NCBI RefSeq assembly: GCF_002564105.1
Contig: NZ_PDBX01000001.1
Location: forward strand, 682,001 to 746,000
Reading direction: 5' to 3'
DNA length: 64,000 nt
DNA from: Collimonas sp. PA-H2
GTDB taxonomy: Bacteria; Pseudomonadota; Gammaproteobacteria; Burkholderiales; Burkholderiaceae_D
The notes under the pieces were generated by a model, which ran no database searches, was not told where the DNA came from, and saw nothing but the letters and a program-made list of their open reading frames with translations. Within the stretch, counting starts at the first letter, position 1, and each line of letters starts with the position of its first letter. Positions 7,581-15,735 of this stretch are shown piece by piece. Both the position numbers and the translations under genes were made by a program.

Positions 7581-8789
7581 TCAGGCGGCGCTGCCCACCG
7601 CGGCAAAGGCAACGCTCTCGGCTGGCCCGAAAAAAGCCGCCACTTCATCGCGCCGCGCCAGGGTATCTTTCTGGCCCATGCGGATCAGCTCGCGGGTATA
7701 GCCGGACTCGAACAGCAGATACGAGGCCAGCCCCCCGCCCTGCACGTCTTTGGCGCCGAGGCCGCCCAGCAAGGTGCGGATCGGCAGCGGCAGGCTGCCG
7801 AAGTGCTTGGTGGCGATATCGTCGATTTGTTCCGAGGGTGAAATAATCAGCATTTCCACCGGCTTTAGCGGGGTGCGCTGGCGCTGCTCCTCGGTCAGGA
7901 AGGAAAGCGTGTGGTTGATGCGTTCCAGCCGTTCGATATCCACCGCCAGCCCGTCCAGGAAAATGCTGGACAGCGCATGGCTGGCGATCTGCGCCAGGCT
8001 CGGATAACTGGCAAAGGTAGGGGAATCGGTCGGCGCTTCCTGGCGGCGGCCGGCGCCGACCACCATCACCTTGCTGGCGCCAAGGTGAATCGCCGGAGAA
8101 ATCGGCGCCAGCTGGCGCATCGAGCCATCGCCGAAAAACTGGCGGCGGCCTTCGCAGAAGATCGGGATCGCCGGGAAGATGAAAGGGATCGCCGAGGACG
8201 CCAGCAGATGGCCAACGCCAATCTGGTCTCTCACTGCACGGCGCTGGCTGCGGGTCCAGCCCTGGATCTCGATGGCGCTTTGATAAAAAGTAATGTGCTG
8301 GCCGCCGCTGTACGAGGATGCCGTGATCGCCAGGGCGTCCAGGCTGCCGTCGGCCAGCGCCTTGTCGAGCCGGTCCAGGTCCAGCAAGCGGTGCAGCAAG
8401 GTGATCAGGGGCGTATTGTCGAGCAGGGAATTAGGCGGATGGGCATGCCACTTGCGCAGCAGCCAGCCGAAAGACAGCAACGACAGCCAGCGCGCACCCG
8501 AACGCAGTACGCCCAGCGAATCGGCGCGGTACACCTGCTCCACCGCGAAGTGCTCCCAGACATCCTTCAGTTTTTGCACGCCGAGGCCGAAGTTGTCGAC
8601 CCGGCAGGCCAGCGCCGTCGCATTGATCGCGCCGGCCGAGGTGCCGCAAATGATATTGAAAGGATTCTGCTCCGGCGCCCAGCCATGCTCGCGCAAGATC
8701 GACGCCACCGCGTCCATCACGCCGATCTGGTAGGCGGCGCGAGCACCGCCGCCGGTGAGGATGAGGCCGGTTTTTTGTTTTGTCTCCAT
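7581..8789 (-). CDS. Patatin-like phospholipase
   Basis: A 402-residue patatin-family lipid acyl hydrolase. The oxyanion-hole glycine cluster LTGGGARAAYQIGV lies at about residues 11-24. The nucleophile elbow GTSAGAINA follows at about residues 49-57 (Ser in G-T-S-A-G), and the catalytic Asp is in FGDGSMRQLAP. The Ser-Asp dyad is therefore intact. No signal peptide or beta-barrel domain is seen, so it is probably cytoplasmic or membrane-peripheral. It lies next to tssL, on the same strand and 150 bp away. Patatin proteins can be T6SS effectors, but this one has no adjacent immunity gene and resembles the common housekeeping DUF3734-type patatins of betaproteobacteria, so I do not assign it to the T6SS. 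Confidence 0.9.
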   Translation of the reverse strand: METKQKTGLILTGGGARAAYQIGVMDAVASILREHGWAPEQNPFNIICGTSAGAINATALACRVDNFGLGVQKLKDVWEHFAVEQVYRADSLGVLRSGARWLSLLSFGWLLRKWHAHPPNSLLDNTPLITLLHRLLDLDRLDKALADGSLDALAITASSYSGGQHITFYQSAIEIQGWTRSQRRAVRDQIGVGHLLASSAIPFIFPAIPIFCEGRRQFFGDGSMRQLAPISPAIHLGASKVMVVGAGRRQEAPTDSPTFASYPSLAQIASHALSSIFLDGLAVDIERLERINHTLSFLTEEQRQRTPLKPVEMLIISPSEQIDDIATKHFGSLPLPIRTLLGGLGAKDVQGGGLASYLLFESGYTRELIRMGQKDTLARRDEVAAFFGPAESVAFAAVGSAA

Positions 8790-8938
8790 GAGACAGAAGA
8801 TTACCAGCAGAAATGTATTACCGCTCTATCCAATTGATGTCCAGTGAATACCTGGCCAGCAAACCGGAAAAACACCGGCGCCCCCTCCCCGTTTGCGCAT
8901 CCGGCCAAAGCCTCGGACACAAAAAAGCCAGGCAACTG

Positions 8939-9730
8939 TCAAGGCAAGGTAATAGTCAGATTCGCCGCCCGCGGCGCCAGTTTGACGATGTCGCTGTAGC
9001 CGGCGATGCTTGATGCAGTGGCGTGCGACAGCATGGTGTTCAAGCCGAAATAGCCGCCCAGTCCGATCAGTGCAAACACCGAACACAGCGCCCACAACGG
9101 CACTTCATTGCGCAGCTTGTGGCTGATCTGGTCCGGCCGTTCCCAGTGCGGCGCGAAACCGGCGCTTTTGCCTTTCATGCGGGCGATTTCGTCGCCCAGG
9201 CGCGCGGTCAGGTAGTTCAGTTTTTCCGGACCTTCGATGATGTATTTGCCCTGGAAACCGAGCAGCAGGCACATGTGGAAAACTTCCAGCGCCTGCAGGT
9301 GCAAGGCGCCCTTGGCGCGCAAGTCTTCCAGGCGCGTGAAGAAGTGTTCGCCGGCCAGCTGGTCGCCAAACAGGATCAGCTGCAGCGGCCGCCGCGCCCA
9401 CGATTCGCGGATACTGAATTGCGAATGCAGGATGTTCTCGTCGACCGCCGCGCAAAACGCGTACTTCGCCGCGTGCACGTCTTCCGCCGAAACATCCAGC
9501 TTTTTGGCGCCGCGTTCAAAGTCGCTCAGGAAGCGCTGCATCTTGGCTGTGAAGCCGGCTTCGTCGGCCGGCGAGCAACGGTTCTTCAGCAGGAACAGGG
9601 CGTAGAAACCGTCGTACATCAGGTCCAGCAAGGAGTTGGCCGAGCTGCTGCTGTCCGGCGCTGCATATGTGCCTTGGCCCTGGCCGGAAGCCATGTCGCC
9701 AAGCAGGGATGGGGCTGAAGTTCTGTTCAT
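8939..9730 (-). CDS. tssL: T6SS membrane complex protein TssL (DotU/IcmH)
   Basis: A 263-residue DotU-like inner-membrane subunit of the TssJLM complex. The cytoplasmic domain includes LLDLMYDGFYALFLLKNR near the start and the conserved HMCLLLGFQGKYIIEG segment. One hydrophobic helix lies near the C-terminus (LWALCSVFALIGLGGYFGL), giving the expected single-anchor topology. There is no OmpA-like peptidoglycan-binding extension. That activity could be supplied by the separate OmpA-type protein at 33751-34533. The start overlaps the tssK stop by 4 nt (ATGA), indicating translational coupling in a tssJ-K-L operon. Confidence 0.95.
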   Translation of the reverse strand: MNRTSAPSLLGDMASGQGQGTYAAPDSSSSANSLLDLMYDGFYALFLLKNRCSPADEAGFTAKMQRFLSDFERGAKKLDVSAEDVHAAKYAFCAAVDENILHSQFSIRESWARRPLQLILFGDQLAGEHFFTRLEDLRAKGALHLQALEVFHMCLLLGFQGKYIIEGPEKLNYLTARLGDEIARMKGKSAGFAPHWERPDQISHKLRNEVPLWALCSVFALIGLGGYFGLNTMLSHATASSIAGYSDIVKLAPRAANLTITLP

Positions 9731-11073
9731 GATGTAACCGCTAAGAGCTCAAGTTTAAGGTCGTTGATGCCGGATGGCACGTAGATCGAAATCGATTGCG
9801 CCTGCAACATGCGATCGTACAAGGCGCCCTTGTTTTCCAGTGCAAAATAATAGGTGTCCGGCCGCACCGGCAGCGCCGCCGGGACTTGCGGCGAATGCGA
9901 CAGCTTGACGCCGGGCATCGCTGACAGCACGAATTTATCGACGTCGTCAGGTGCGCCGATCTTGAAGCGCAGCGGCACGATGTCGACCAGTTCGATGGCC
10001 GGCATGCTGGCGTTGACGGCCAGGTAGAACGCGGTCTTATCGTCGATCTTGCCGGAGTCGAGCATGCCGTGATGATGCGACGGTTTGTTTTCCGACAGCG
10101 CGATGGAGAAATAGCGCGACGAAATCACCGTGTCCAGCAACTCGCGGATGATGGTATCCAGCTTGGCGAAACACGGGCCCGGATCCTGATGCTGGTAAAC
10201 CGGCAGGTCGGATAGCGCGTAGCTCTTGGAAAACGTCATCAGCGCACCGGCCAGGCTCAGCAATTGCTCGTACAGGCGCTCCGGATGAAACGCCGGATTA
10301 TGGAAATAGTGCGTCAGTCCGGCAAACGCCGAACTGGCCGTATGCAGCAGCCAGAATGAAGAAATATCGCCGGAGCGGAATTCGATGACATTCTTGCTCG
10401 GCTCACGGTGATGGCCGTACAAGGCGCTGACCTTGGCTTGCAGCGCGTCCATCAGGCGCCGCAGCTGGATGTACAGCGCAGGAGCACTGCGGATGGTCAG
10501 GCTAGGCGCCACGAAAGTCGGGTCCGGCTCAAAGCCGCCGGTAGAGATGCGGCGCAGCTTGATCAGCGGAAAACTGATGAGGGAGTCGCGCGGCTCCATT
10601 TCCGACACCAGCCGCACCGATTTCTTCAAATAGGTCAGCTCCGCTTCAGCCGCCTGCGTGAACAGATCGGCGGTGGCCGCATTGTTCTGCGCATAACGGG
10701 TGGCGTTGCTGGTCTGGCCCAGCGGCGAGAAATTGCCGCCGAAGCCCTTCATGTAAGGCAGCGCCGCGTAATAGGTAATGGTTTGCTGGGCGTGCGGGAT
10801 ATTGGTCAGGTCGACCACTTCCGGCAGGTCATCGGCCTCGGGCGCCTTGTAGATTTCTCCATCCTGGAAAATCACCGACAACTCTGACAGCCGCAAGGTA
10901 TTGTTGGCCAGCGCATCGCGGTCCAGCTGCACTGACAGCACGCCCCAGGCATATGGATGCAAGGCATTGGTGGTTTCATGCAGGCGATTCTCGTGATAGC
11001 GGTCCTGCTGCTGGAAATGCTGGGGCCGCAGAAACAAGCCCTCGCCCCATAAGATTTTCGATGTTCGATTCAC
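9727..11073 (-). CDS. tssK: T6SS baseplate protein TssK
   Basis: A 448-residue TssK. It starts MNRTSKILWGEGLFLRPQHFQQQDRY, where the GLFLRPQHFQQ motif is the family signature. TssK forms trimers that connect the baseplate (TssEFG) to the membrane complex (TssL/TssM) and is the homologue of phage receptor-binding proteins. Length is normal. The gene is the middle one of tssJ-K-L, with 58 bp from tssJ and a 4-nt overlap with tssL. Confidence 0.96.
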   Translation of the reverse strand: MNRTSKILWGEGLFLRPQHFQQQDRYHENRLHETTNALHPYAWGVLSVQLDRDALANNTLRLSELSVIFQDGEIYKAPEADDLPEVVDLTNIPHAQQTITYYAALPYMKGFGGNFSPLGQTSNATRYAQNNAATADLFTQAAEAELTYLKKSVRLVSEMEPRDSLISFPLIKLRRISTGGFEPDPTFVAPSLTIRSAPALYIQLRRLMDALQAKVSALYGHHREPSKNVIEFRSGDISSFWLLHTASSAFAGLTHYFHNPAFHPERLYEQLLSLAGALMTFSKSYALSDLPVYQHQDPGPCFAKLDTIIRELLDTVISSRYFSIALSENKPSHHHGMLDSGKIDDKTAFYLAVNASMPAIELVDIVPLRFKIGAPDDVDKFVLSAMPGVKLSHSPQVPAALPVRPDTYYFALENKGALYDRMLQAQSISIYVPSGINDLKLELLAVTS

Positions 11074-11131
11074 GTATTTGACTCACATGTAAATTTATTC
11101 AAGCCACCATCATGCAGTTGCCGGCAAAGCG

Positions 11132-11737
11132 CTACCCGCACGGAGCCGGGGTTAAAAACTTGCTGGCGCCGACGTCTTCCGCCACCGTGACGCCAGTGCC
11201 GACCGTCAACGCACACGCATGCGCACCCAAGGTTATACCGGATTTCTCAGCCTGTTCCGCCGGAAAAGTCAGTTTCCAGCGTTGCGCCGCCGGTTTGCGG
11301 AACAAGGCGACAACGCCGACGAAACCGGCTTCCCGGGAGACCTTTTCGCTGACTTCATAGCGTTGTCCAGGGACCAGGGTGATTTCCTTAACTTCGATCA
11401 AATCTGCCCCTAGCACGTCCTTTTCTTTCTGCGGGTTAGTAAATGTATCGTAAGTTGCCTGTTGGAATGCACCATTTTGTCTTAACTTATATACTCTGGC
11501 CACCAGCGCCAGCGGCGCACCGCCACTATCAGTATTCAAGTTAGACCCGGCGTGCAGCTTGATGGCAACGGTCCTGGGCGGCTTTTGGGCATCCGGAATT
11601 TCGGGTTTGGTGATGCCTGACATCTGCAATACCGAGCTGGCAATCGAGCCGACCGCCGAGACGGCGCCGGCGGCGCAACCGGCCAGGCTCAATACGGCGG
11701 TGAGCGAAGCCAAGAGATAAAGTGGTCGCATTAACAT
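11132..11737 (-). CDS. tssJ: T6SS outer-membrane lipoprotein TssJ
   Basis: A 201-residue lipoprotein. The signal peptide ends in the lipobox LAGC, with the acylated Cys at about residue 21. The mature part shows the TssJ beta-sandwich features: VAIKLHAGSNLNTDSGGAPLALVARVYKL, the typical 'N.D..G...P..VRVYQL' motif, then QRYEVSEK and ending with the transthyretin-like strand set. TssJ anchors TssM to the outer membrane. It is the first gene of the leftward tssJ-K-L operon and is divergent from the TPR lipoprotein and tssB operon across 264 bp. ATG at 11737 or 11731 could be used. Confidence 0.93.
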   Translation of the reverse strand: MLMRPLYLLASLTAVLSLAGCAAGAVSAVGSIASSVLQMSGITKPEIPDAQKPPRTVAIKLHAGSNLNTDSGGAPLALVARVYKLRQNGAFQQATYDTFTNPQKEKDVLGADLIEVKEITLVPGQRYEVSEKVSREAGFVGVVALFRKPAAQRWKLTFPAEQAEKSGITLGAHACALTVGTGVTVAEDVGASKFLTPAPCG

Positions 11738-12001
11738 TAATTATCGTCTTTATTTGGGTTGCAAAAATGCTGGATAGATAATACTGTCTGGATTAATATT
11801 TTGTTACTAATTTTATACAAAACAACAACACCGCACTAGTTGCTGCCTAGACATATAGTATGGGTCTGGACTAAACTTGTTGCAATGGTGTAACCAAAGT
11901 TAACAAATTTTGATGTAGATTGGCAATATGATATCTGCATCTGCTAGGTTTTGTTAAGATTTGGGCTATTTAAAAGTTGCCACATAGAAAGCGAGTTTAA
12001 G

Positions 12002-12589
12002 ATGAGTCAATGGAAGAGTAAATTTATCTACGGCATGGCATTGACATGTTTGGTAAGCGCCTGTGCAACAACGCCGCCGCCAGTAGACCCGGCTGCCAAA
12101 CTGGATGCCATCGTGGCTGAAGCGGACGCGGCCCAGAAAGCCGGCCAGACCGACAAGGCCGTCAAATTGCTGAAAGACGCAACCAGCGCATTTCCGGCAG
12201 ACAAGGGTCCATGGGTACGTTTGGCGCAAATCCGTTTCGATGCGGAAAATTATGGCGACGCCATTTCCTATGCGCTGGAAGGTTTGAACCGCGATCCGAA
12301 AGACAAGGTCGCCAACAGCATCGTCGCGGTGGGCGGCTTGAGATTGTCGACCAAGGCATTGAACGACCTGCGCACGCAAAACGATTTGAACGGCAATGTC
12401 CGTACCGAAGCACAAGGCCTGGCCAAAATCCTGCGCGAAAGCCTGGGCGAGACAGTACTAGTGCCGGCCCGTCCCAAGGTCGTGGCGCGTCCTGCCGCCG
12501 CCCCCAAGAAGGGTGCCGTGGCGGCCAAACCTGGCTCCACGCCTGAACCTAGCGGCGACGGCGCCAATCCATTCGGATCGTTGCAGTAA
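12002..12589 (+). CDS. TPR-like putative lipoprotein at the head of the tssB operon
   Basis: A 195-residue exported protein of unknown function. The signal peptide ends in VSAC (Cys21), a plausible lipobox. A helical TPR-like region follows (AEADAAQKAGQTDKAVKLLKDA, then WVRLAQIRFDAENYGDAISYALEGLNRDP), and then a conserved ALNDLRTQNDLNG..LRESLGET block. The C-terminus is Pro/Ala/Lys-rich, ending NPFGSLQ. The ATG at 12002 was chosen because the residues encoded upstream do not resemble a signal peptide. It lies 73 bp before tssB and is very probably cotranscribed. A paralogue lies at 31476-32042 on the other side of the core genes. Role unknown. Its position suggests a T6SS accessory at the outer membrane. 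Confidence 0.85.
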   Translation: MSQWKSKFIYGMALTCLVSACATTPPPVDPAAKLDAIVAEADAAQKAGQTDKAVKLLKDATSAFPADKGPWVRLAQIRFDAENYGDAISYALEGLNRDPKDKVANSIVAVGGLRLSTKALNDLRTQNDLNGNVRTEAQGLAKILRESLGETVLVPARPKVVARPAAAPKKGAVAAKPGSTPEPSGDGANPFGSLQ

Positions 12590-12662
12590 CTCTAAATGAA
12601 TCCTGCGCCCCGCCACGGGGCCAGGGCTTGATTATTATCCGGTAAGCATCAGCGGGGGTTTT

Positions 12663-13172
12663 ATGGCCAAAAAAGAGAGTACTCAAAAACGTTTGCAGAA
12701 AGTCCGTCCACCACGGGTGCAAATGACTTACGACGTTGAAATCGGCGACGCCATCGAGCAAAAGGAATTGCCGTTCGTGATGGGCGTGGTAGGCGACTTC
12801 AGCGGCAAATCAGATGTGGCCCAGGCCAAGCTGAAAGACCGCAAGTTCGTCAACATCGACAACGACAACTTCGACGAAGTGATGAAGGGCATCGAGCCGA
12901 AAGCCACTTTCCGCGTGCCGAATCATCTGAGCGATGCAGGCGGTGAATTTGGCGTCGAGCTGAAATTCAAGTCGATCGACGATTTCCGTCCGGAAGCCGT
13001 GGTGCAGCAGATCGAACCGCTCAAGCAGTTGCTGGAAGCCCGCACCAAGCTGGCGGATCTGCGCAACAAGCTGGCCGGCAACGACAAGCTGGAAGACATC
13101 CTCAACGATGTGCTCAACAGCACCGAGAAGCTGACGGCGTTGAGCAAGCAAACCAAGAAACAAGGAGACTGA
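12663..13172 (+). CDS. tssB: T6SS contractile sheath small subunit TssB (VipA)
   Basis: A 169-residue TssB/VipA. It begins MAKKESTQKRLQKVRPPRVQM then TYDVEIGDAIEQKELPFVMGVVGDFSG, the family pattern, and carries FRVPNHLSD and FKSIDDFRPEAVVQQ. The C-terminal helix (LTALSKQTKKQGD) is the part expected to engage TssC and, after contraction, the ClpV N-domain contacts. TssB and TssC polymerise as heterodimers into the contractile sheath around the Hcp tube. It has a strong purine run (GGGGG) 5 nt upstream of the ATG, and tssC follows after 1 nt. Confidence 0.97.
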   Translation: MAKKESTQKRLQKVRPPRVQMTYDVEIGDAIEQKELPFVMGVVGDFSGKSDVAQAKLKDRKFVNIDNDNFDEVMKGIEPKATFRVPNHLSDAGGEFGVELKFKSIDDFRPEAVVQQIEPLKQLLEARTKLADLRNKLAGNDKLEDILNDVLNSTEKLTALSKQTKKQGD

Positions 13173-13173
13173 G

Positions 13174-14661
13174 ATGTCCTTTCAGCATAACTCTGCGGCG
13201 GCAGCCAGCCCGGTAGCGGAAGAATCCGGTTTGCTCGACCAGATCGTAGAACAGAGCAAAGTCGCCAAATCCGGCGCCGAACATGACCGCGCCAAGGACA
13301 TCATTTCGGAACTCGTGAACCAGGTCATGCAAGGCACCGTGGTGGTCTCGCCCAACCTGTCGGCGACCATCGATGCCCGCGTGGCTGAACTGGACCGCCT
13401 GATTTCCGAGCAGGTCAGCGCCGTCATGCATGCGCCTGAATTCCAGAAGCTGGAAAGCAGCTGGACCGGCCTGCACTACCTGGTGTTCAACTCGACCACC
13501 GGCCAGAACATCAAGATCAAGGTGCTGAATGCCACCAAGCGCGAGCTGGTGAAAGACTTCCAGGCCGCCCTGGATTTCGACCAGAGCGCGATCTTCAAGA
13601 AAGTCTACGAAGAAGAGTTCGGCACTTTCGGCGGTTCGCCGTTCGGCGCCCTGCTGGGCGATTTTGAAATCACGCGGCAACCGGAAGACATGTATTTCGT
13701 CGAGCAGATGTCGCACATCGCCGCTTCTGCCCATGCGCCCTTCATCAGTTCCGCATCGCCGGAACTGTTCGGACTGGAAACCTACAGCGAACTCGGTAAG
13801 CCGCGCGACCTGGCCAAGGTGTTCGAAACCGTCGAATACGCAAAATGGAAGTCTTTCCGCGAGTCGGAAGATTCCCGCTATGTCGGTTTGACCCTGCCGC
13901 GCTTCCTCGGACGTTTGCCGTTCAATCCGAAAGACGGCCAGACCGTCGACGGCTTCAACTTCGTGGAAGATGTCGACGGCACCGATCACTCCAAATACCT
14001 GTGGTGCAACGCAGCCTATGCTTTCGGCACCAAGCTGACCAAGGCATTTGAAGACTTCGGCTGGTGCGCGGCGATCCGCGGCGTGGAAGGCGGCGGCCTG
14101 GTGGAAGACTTGCCGACCCATACCTTCAAGACCGATGAAGGCGAAGTCGCGCTCAAGTGCCCTACCGAGATCGCCATTACCGACCGCCGCGAGAAAGAAC
14201 TGAGCGACCTCGGCTTCATCTCGCTGGTGCATTGCAAGAACACCGACTACGCCGCTTTCTTCGGCGCGCAATCGACCCAGAAAGCCAAGAAATACAATAC
14301 CGATTCAGCCAACGCGAACTCGGTGCTGTCAGCCCAGCTGCAGTACATCTTCGCGGTATCGCGTATTGCGCATTACATGAAGTCGATGATGCGCGACAAG
14401 ATCGGCAGCTTTGCTTCGGCAGGCAACGTGGAAGACTTCCTCAACCGTTGGCTGACCCAGTATGTGCTGCTCGATGACAATGCCAGCCAGGAGCAAAAGG
14501 CGCAATTCCCGTTGCGTGAAGCCTCAGTGCAGGTATCCGAAGTACCAGGACGTCCGGGTGTCTATCGTGCAGTGTCTTTCCTGCGCCCTCACTTCCAGCT
14601 TGACGAACTTTCAGTTTCACTCCGCTTGGTCGCAGAATTACCGGCGTCAACCAAGTCTTAA
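13174..14661 (+). CDS. tssC: T6SS contractile sheath large subunit TssC (VipB)
   Basis: A 495-residue TssC/VipB. Recognisable segments are LESSWTGLHYLVFNS, the family core near residue 90, then HIAASAHAPFISSASPELFG, FLGRLPFNP, and the C-terminal AVSRIAHYMKSMMRDKIGSFAS. It pairs with TssB to make the sheath that contracts to fire the tube. Full length with no interruption. Coupled to tssB (1-nt spacing) and followed 24 bp later by hcp. Confidence 0.98.
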   Translation: MSFQHNSAAAASPVAEESGLLDQIVEQSKVAKSGAEHDRAKDIISELVNQVMQGTVVVSPNLSATIDARVAELDRLISEQVSAVMHAPEFQKLESSWTGLHYLVFNSTTGQNIKIKVLNATKRELVKDFQAALDFDQSAIFKKVYEEEFGTFGGSPFGALLGDFEITRQPEDMYFVEQMSHIAASAHAPFISSASPELFGLETYSELGKPRDLAKVFETVEYAKWKSFRESEDSRYVGLTLPRFLGRLPFNPKDGQTVDGFNFVEDVDGTDHSKYLWCNAAYAFGTKLTKAFEDFGWCAAIRGVEGGGLVEDLPTHTFKTDEGEVALKCPTEIAITDRREKELSDLGFISLVHCKNTDYAAFFGAQSTQKAKKYNTDSANANSVLSAQLQYIFAVSRIAHYMKSMMRDKIGSFASAGNVEDFLNRWLTQYVLLDDNASQEQKAQFPLREASVQVSEVPGRPGVYRAVSFLRPHFQLDELSVSLRLVAELPASTKS

Positions 14662-14685
14662 TTTTATTGAATAAGGGGTATTACC

Positions 14686-15177
14686 ATGGCAATCGACGTA
14701 TATCTGCAAATTAACGGCATCAAGGGCGAATCGACCGACAGCGCCCACAAGGACTGGATCGAATGCAAATCGGTGCAATGGGAAGTGCTGCAGCCTAAGT
14801 CGGCTACTGCATCGACCGGCGGCGGCCACACAGCCGAGCGCTGCGAGCACAAGGATATCGTGATCACCAAGATCGCCGACCTGGCTACGCCTTTGCTGCT
14901 GCAGAACTGCTCGTCCGGCAAGACCATCGACAGCGCCAAGTTCGAATTCCTGCGCGCCGACGGCAAGGGCGACCGCATCAAGTATTTCGAAATCGAACTG
15001 TCGAACCTGCTGATCTCCGACGTCACTCCTTCCGTCCAGGAAGGCGATGTGCTGAGCGAAAGCGTCAGCCTGAAGTACTCCAAGGTCAAATGGAAGTACA
15101 CCCAGCAAAAAATCGGCGGCGGCTCCGGCGGCAATACTTCCGGCGGCTGGGATCTGTCGACCAATAAAGTCGTGTAA
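14686..15177 (+). CDS. hcp: T6SS tube protein Hcp (TssD)
   Basis: A 163-residue Hcp1-type protein. It starts MAIDVYLQINGIKGESTDSAH and includes the beta-barrel strands IECKSVQWEV and HKDIVITKIADLATPLLLQNC, ending in a Gly/Ser-rich strand. Hcp hexamers stack to form the inner tube that is expelled with the VgrG spike. No C-terminal toxin extension is present. The gene is followed by a perfect intrinsic terminator before tssE, which would let hcp be made in excess over the baseplate genes. Confidence 0.97.
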   Translation: MAIDVYLQINGIKGESTDSAHKDWIECKSVQWEVLQPKSATASTGGGHTAERCEHKDIVITKIADLATPLLLQNCSSGKTIDSAKFEFLRADGKGDRIKYFEIELSNLLISDVTPSVQEGDVLSESVSLKYSKVKWKYTQQKIGGGSGGNTSGGWDLSTNKVV

Positions 15178-15197
15178 TTTTTTTGCACCAGTAATGG

Positions 15198-15227
15198 GAG
15201 CCGCGGCATGCTGCGGCTCTTTTTTTC
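15198..15227 (+). terminator. Intrinsic terminator/attenuator between hcp and tssE
   Basis: GAGCCGC (15198-15204) pairs with GCGGCTC (15213-15219), followed directly by eight T. tssE starts only 16 bp further on, so part of the transcription must read through, or a second promoter must exist. Confidence 0.85.
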
Positions 15228-15242
15228 TTTGAATGGTATGCG

Positions 15243-15734
15243 ATGAAAGGTTTCACGCCTGGATTGTTTGACAGACTGATGGGTGGCGACAGCACACCTG
15301 CGCAATCCGATCTGGTAGTGCGGCTGTCCACGGACTCCTTGAAAGACGCGGTTGCCCGCGACCTCGAAGCCATGCTGAATACGCGCACCGTGATTCCCGA
15401 AGAAATACTGAAGAATTTCCCCGAATGCAGCAAGTCGATACTGACCTACGGCTTGAACGATTTTTCCGGCATGAGCCTGGCCAGCATGGATGACCGCGCG
15501 TACATCTGCGAATGCCTGGAACAAGGCATTGCGCGCCACGAGCCGCGCCTGAGGAATGTCCGGGCTTCGCTCGAACTGCGCGAAGGATCGATCAACCGCT
15601 TGAATTTTGCGATTGCAGCCATGCTGGTGGTCGGGCCGGCCAAGGAAGCCGTCAGCTTCGACGCCGTGCTGCAGCCATCGACCTTGCAATACTCAATCAG
15701 CAAAGCACGCCGCGCAGCGCGCATGGACGGTTAA
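15243..15734 (+). CDS. tssE: T6SS baseplate subunit TssE
   Basis: A 163-residue gp25-like baseplate protein. The diagnostic part is SLKDAVARDLEAMLNTRT, then LTYGLNDFSGMSLAS, and later LRNVRASLELREGSINRLNFAIAAML. This matches the lysozyme-like fold of phage T4 gp25 without lysozyme activity. TssE joins TssF and TssG in the baseplate wedge. It starts just after the hcp terminator and its TAA is followed by the tssF GTG after 1 nt. Confidence 0.95.
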   Translation: MKGFTPGLFDRLMGGDSTPAQSDLVVRLSTDSLKDAVARDLEAMLNTRTVIPEEILKNFPECSKSILTYGLNDFSGMSLASMDDRAYICECLEQGIARHEPRLRNVRASLELREGSINRLNFAIAAMLVVGPAKEAVSFDAVLQPSTLQYSISKARRAARMDG

Positions 15735-15735
15735 C

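Noticed and set aside
7581..8789. Patatin lipase as a T6SS effector
   Set aside because: It is next to tssL but has no immunity gene, adaptor or vgrG partner, and resembles common stand-alone patatins.
11905..11945. sigma54 promoter (TTGGCA...TGCAT) in front of the tssB operon
   Set aside because: The distance between the GG and GC elements is 13 bp instead of 10, so it does not fit.
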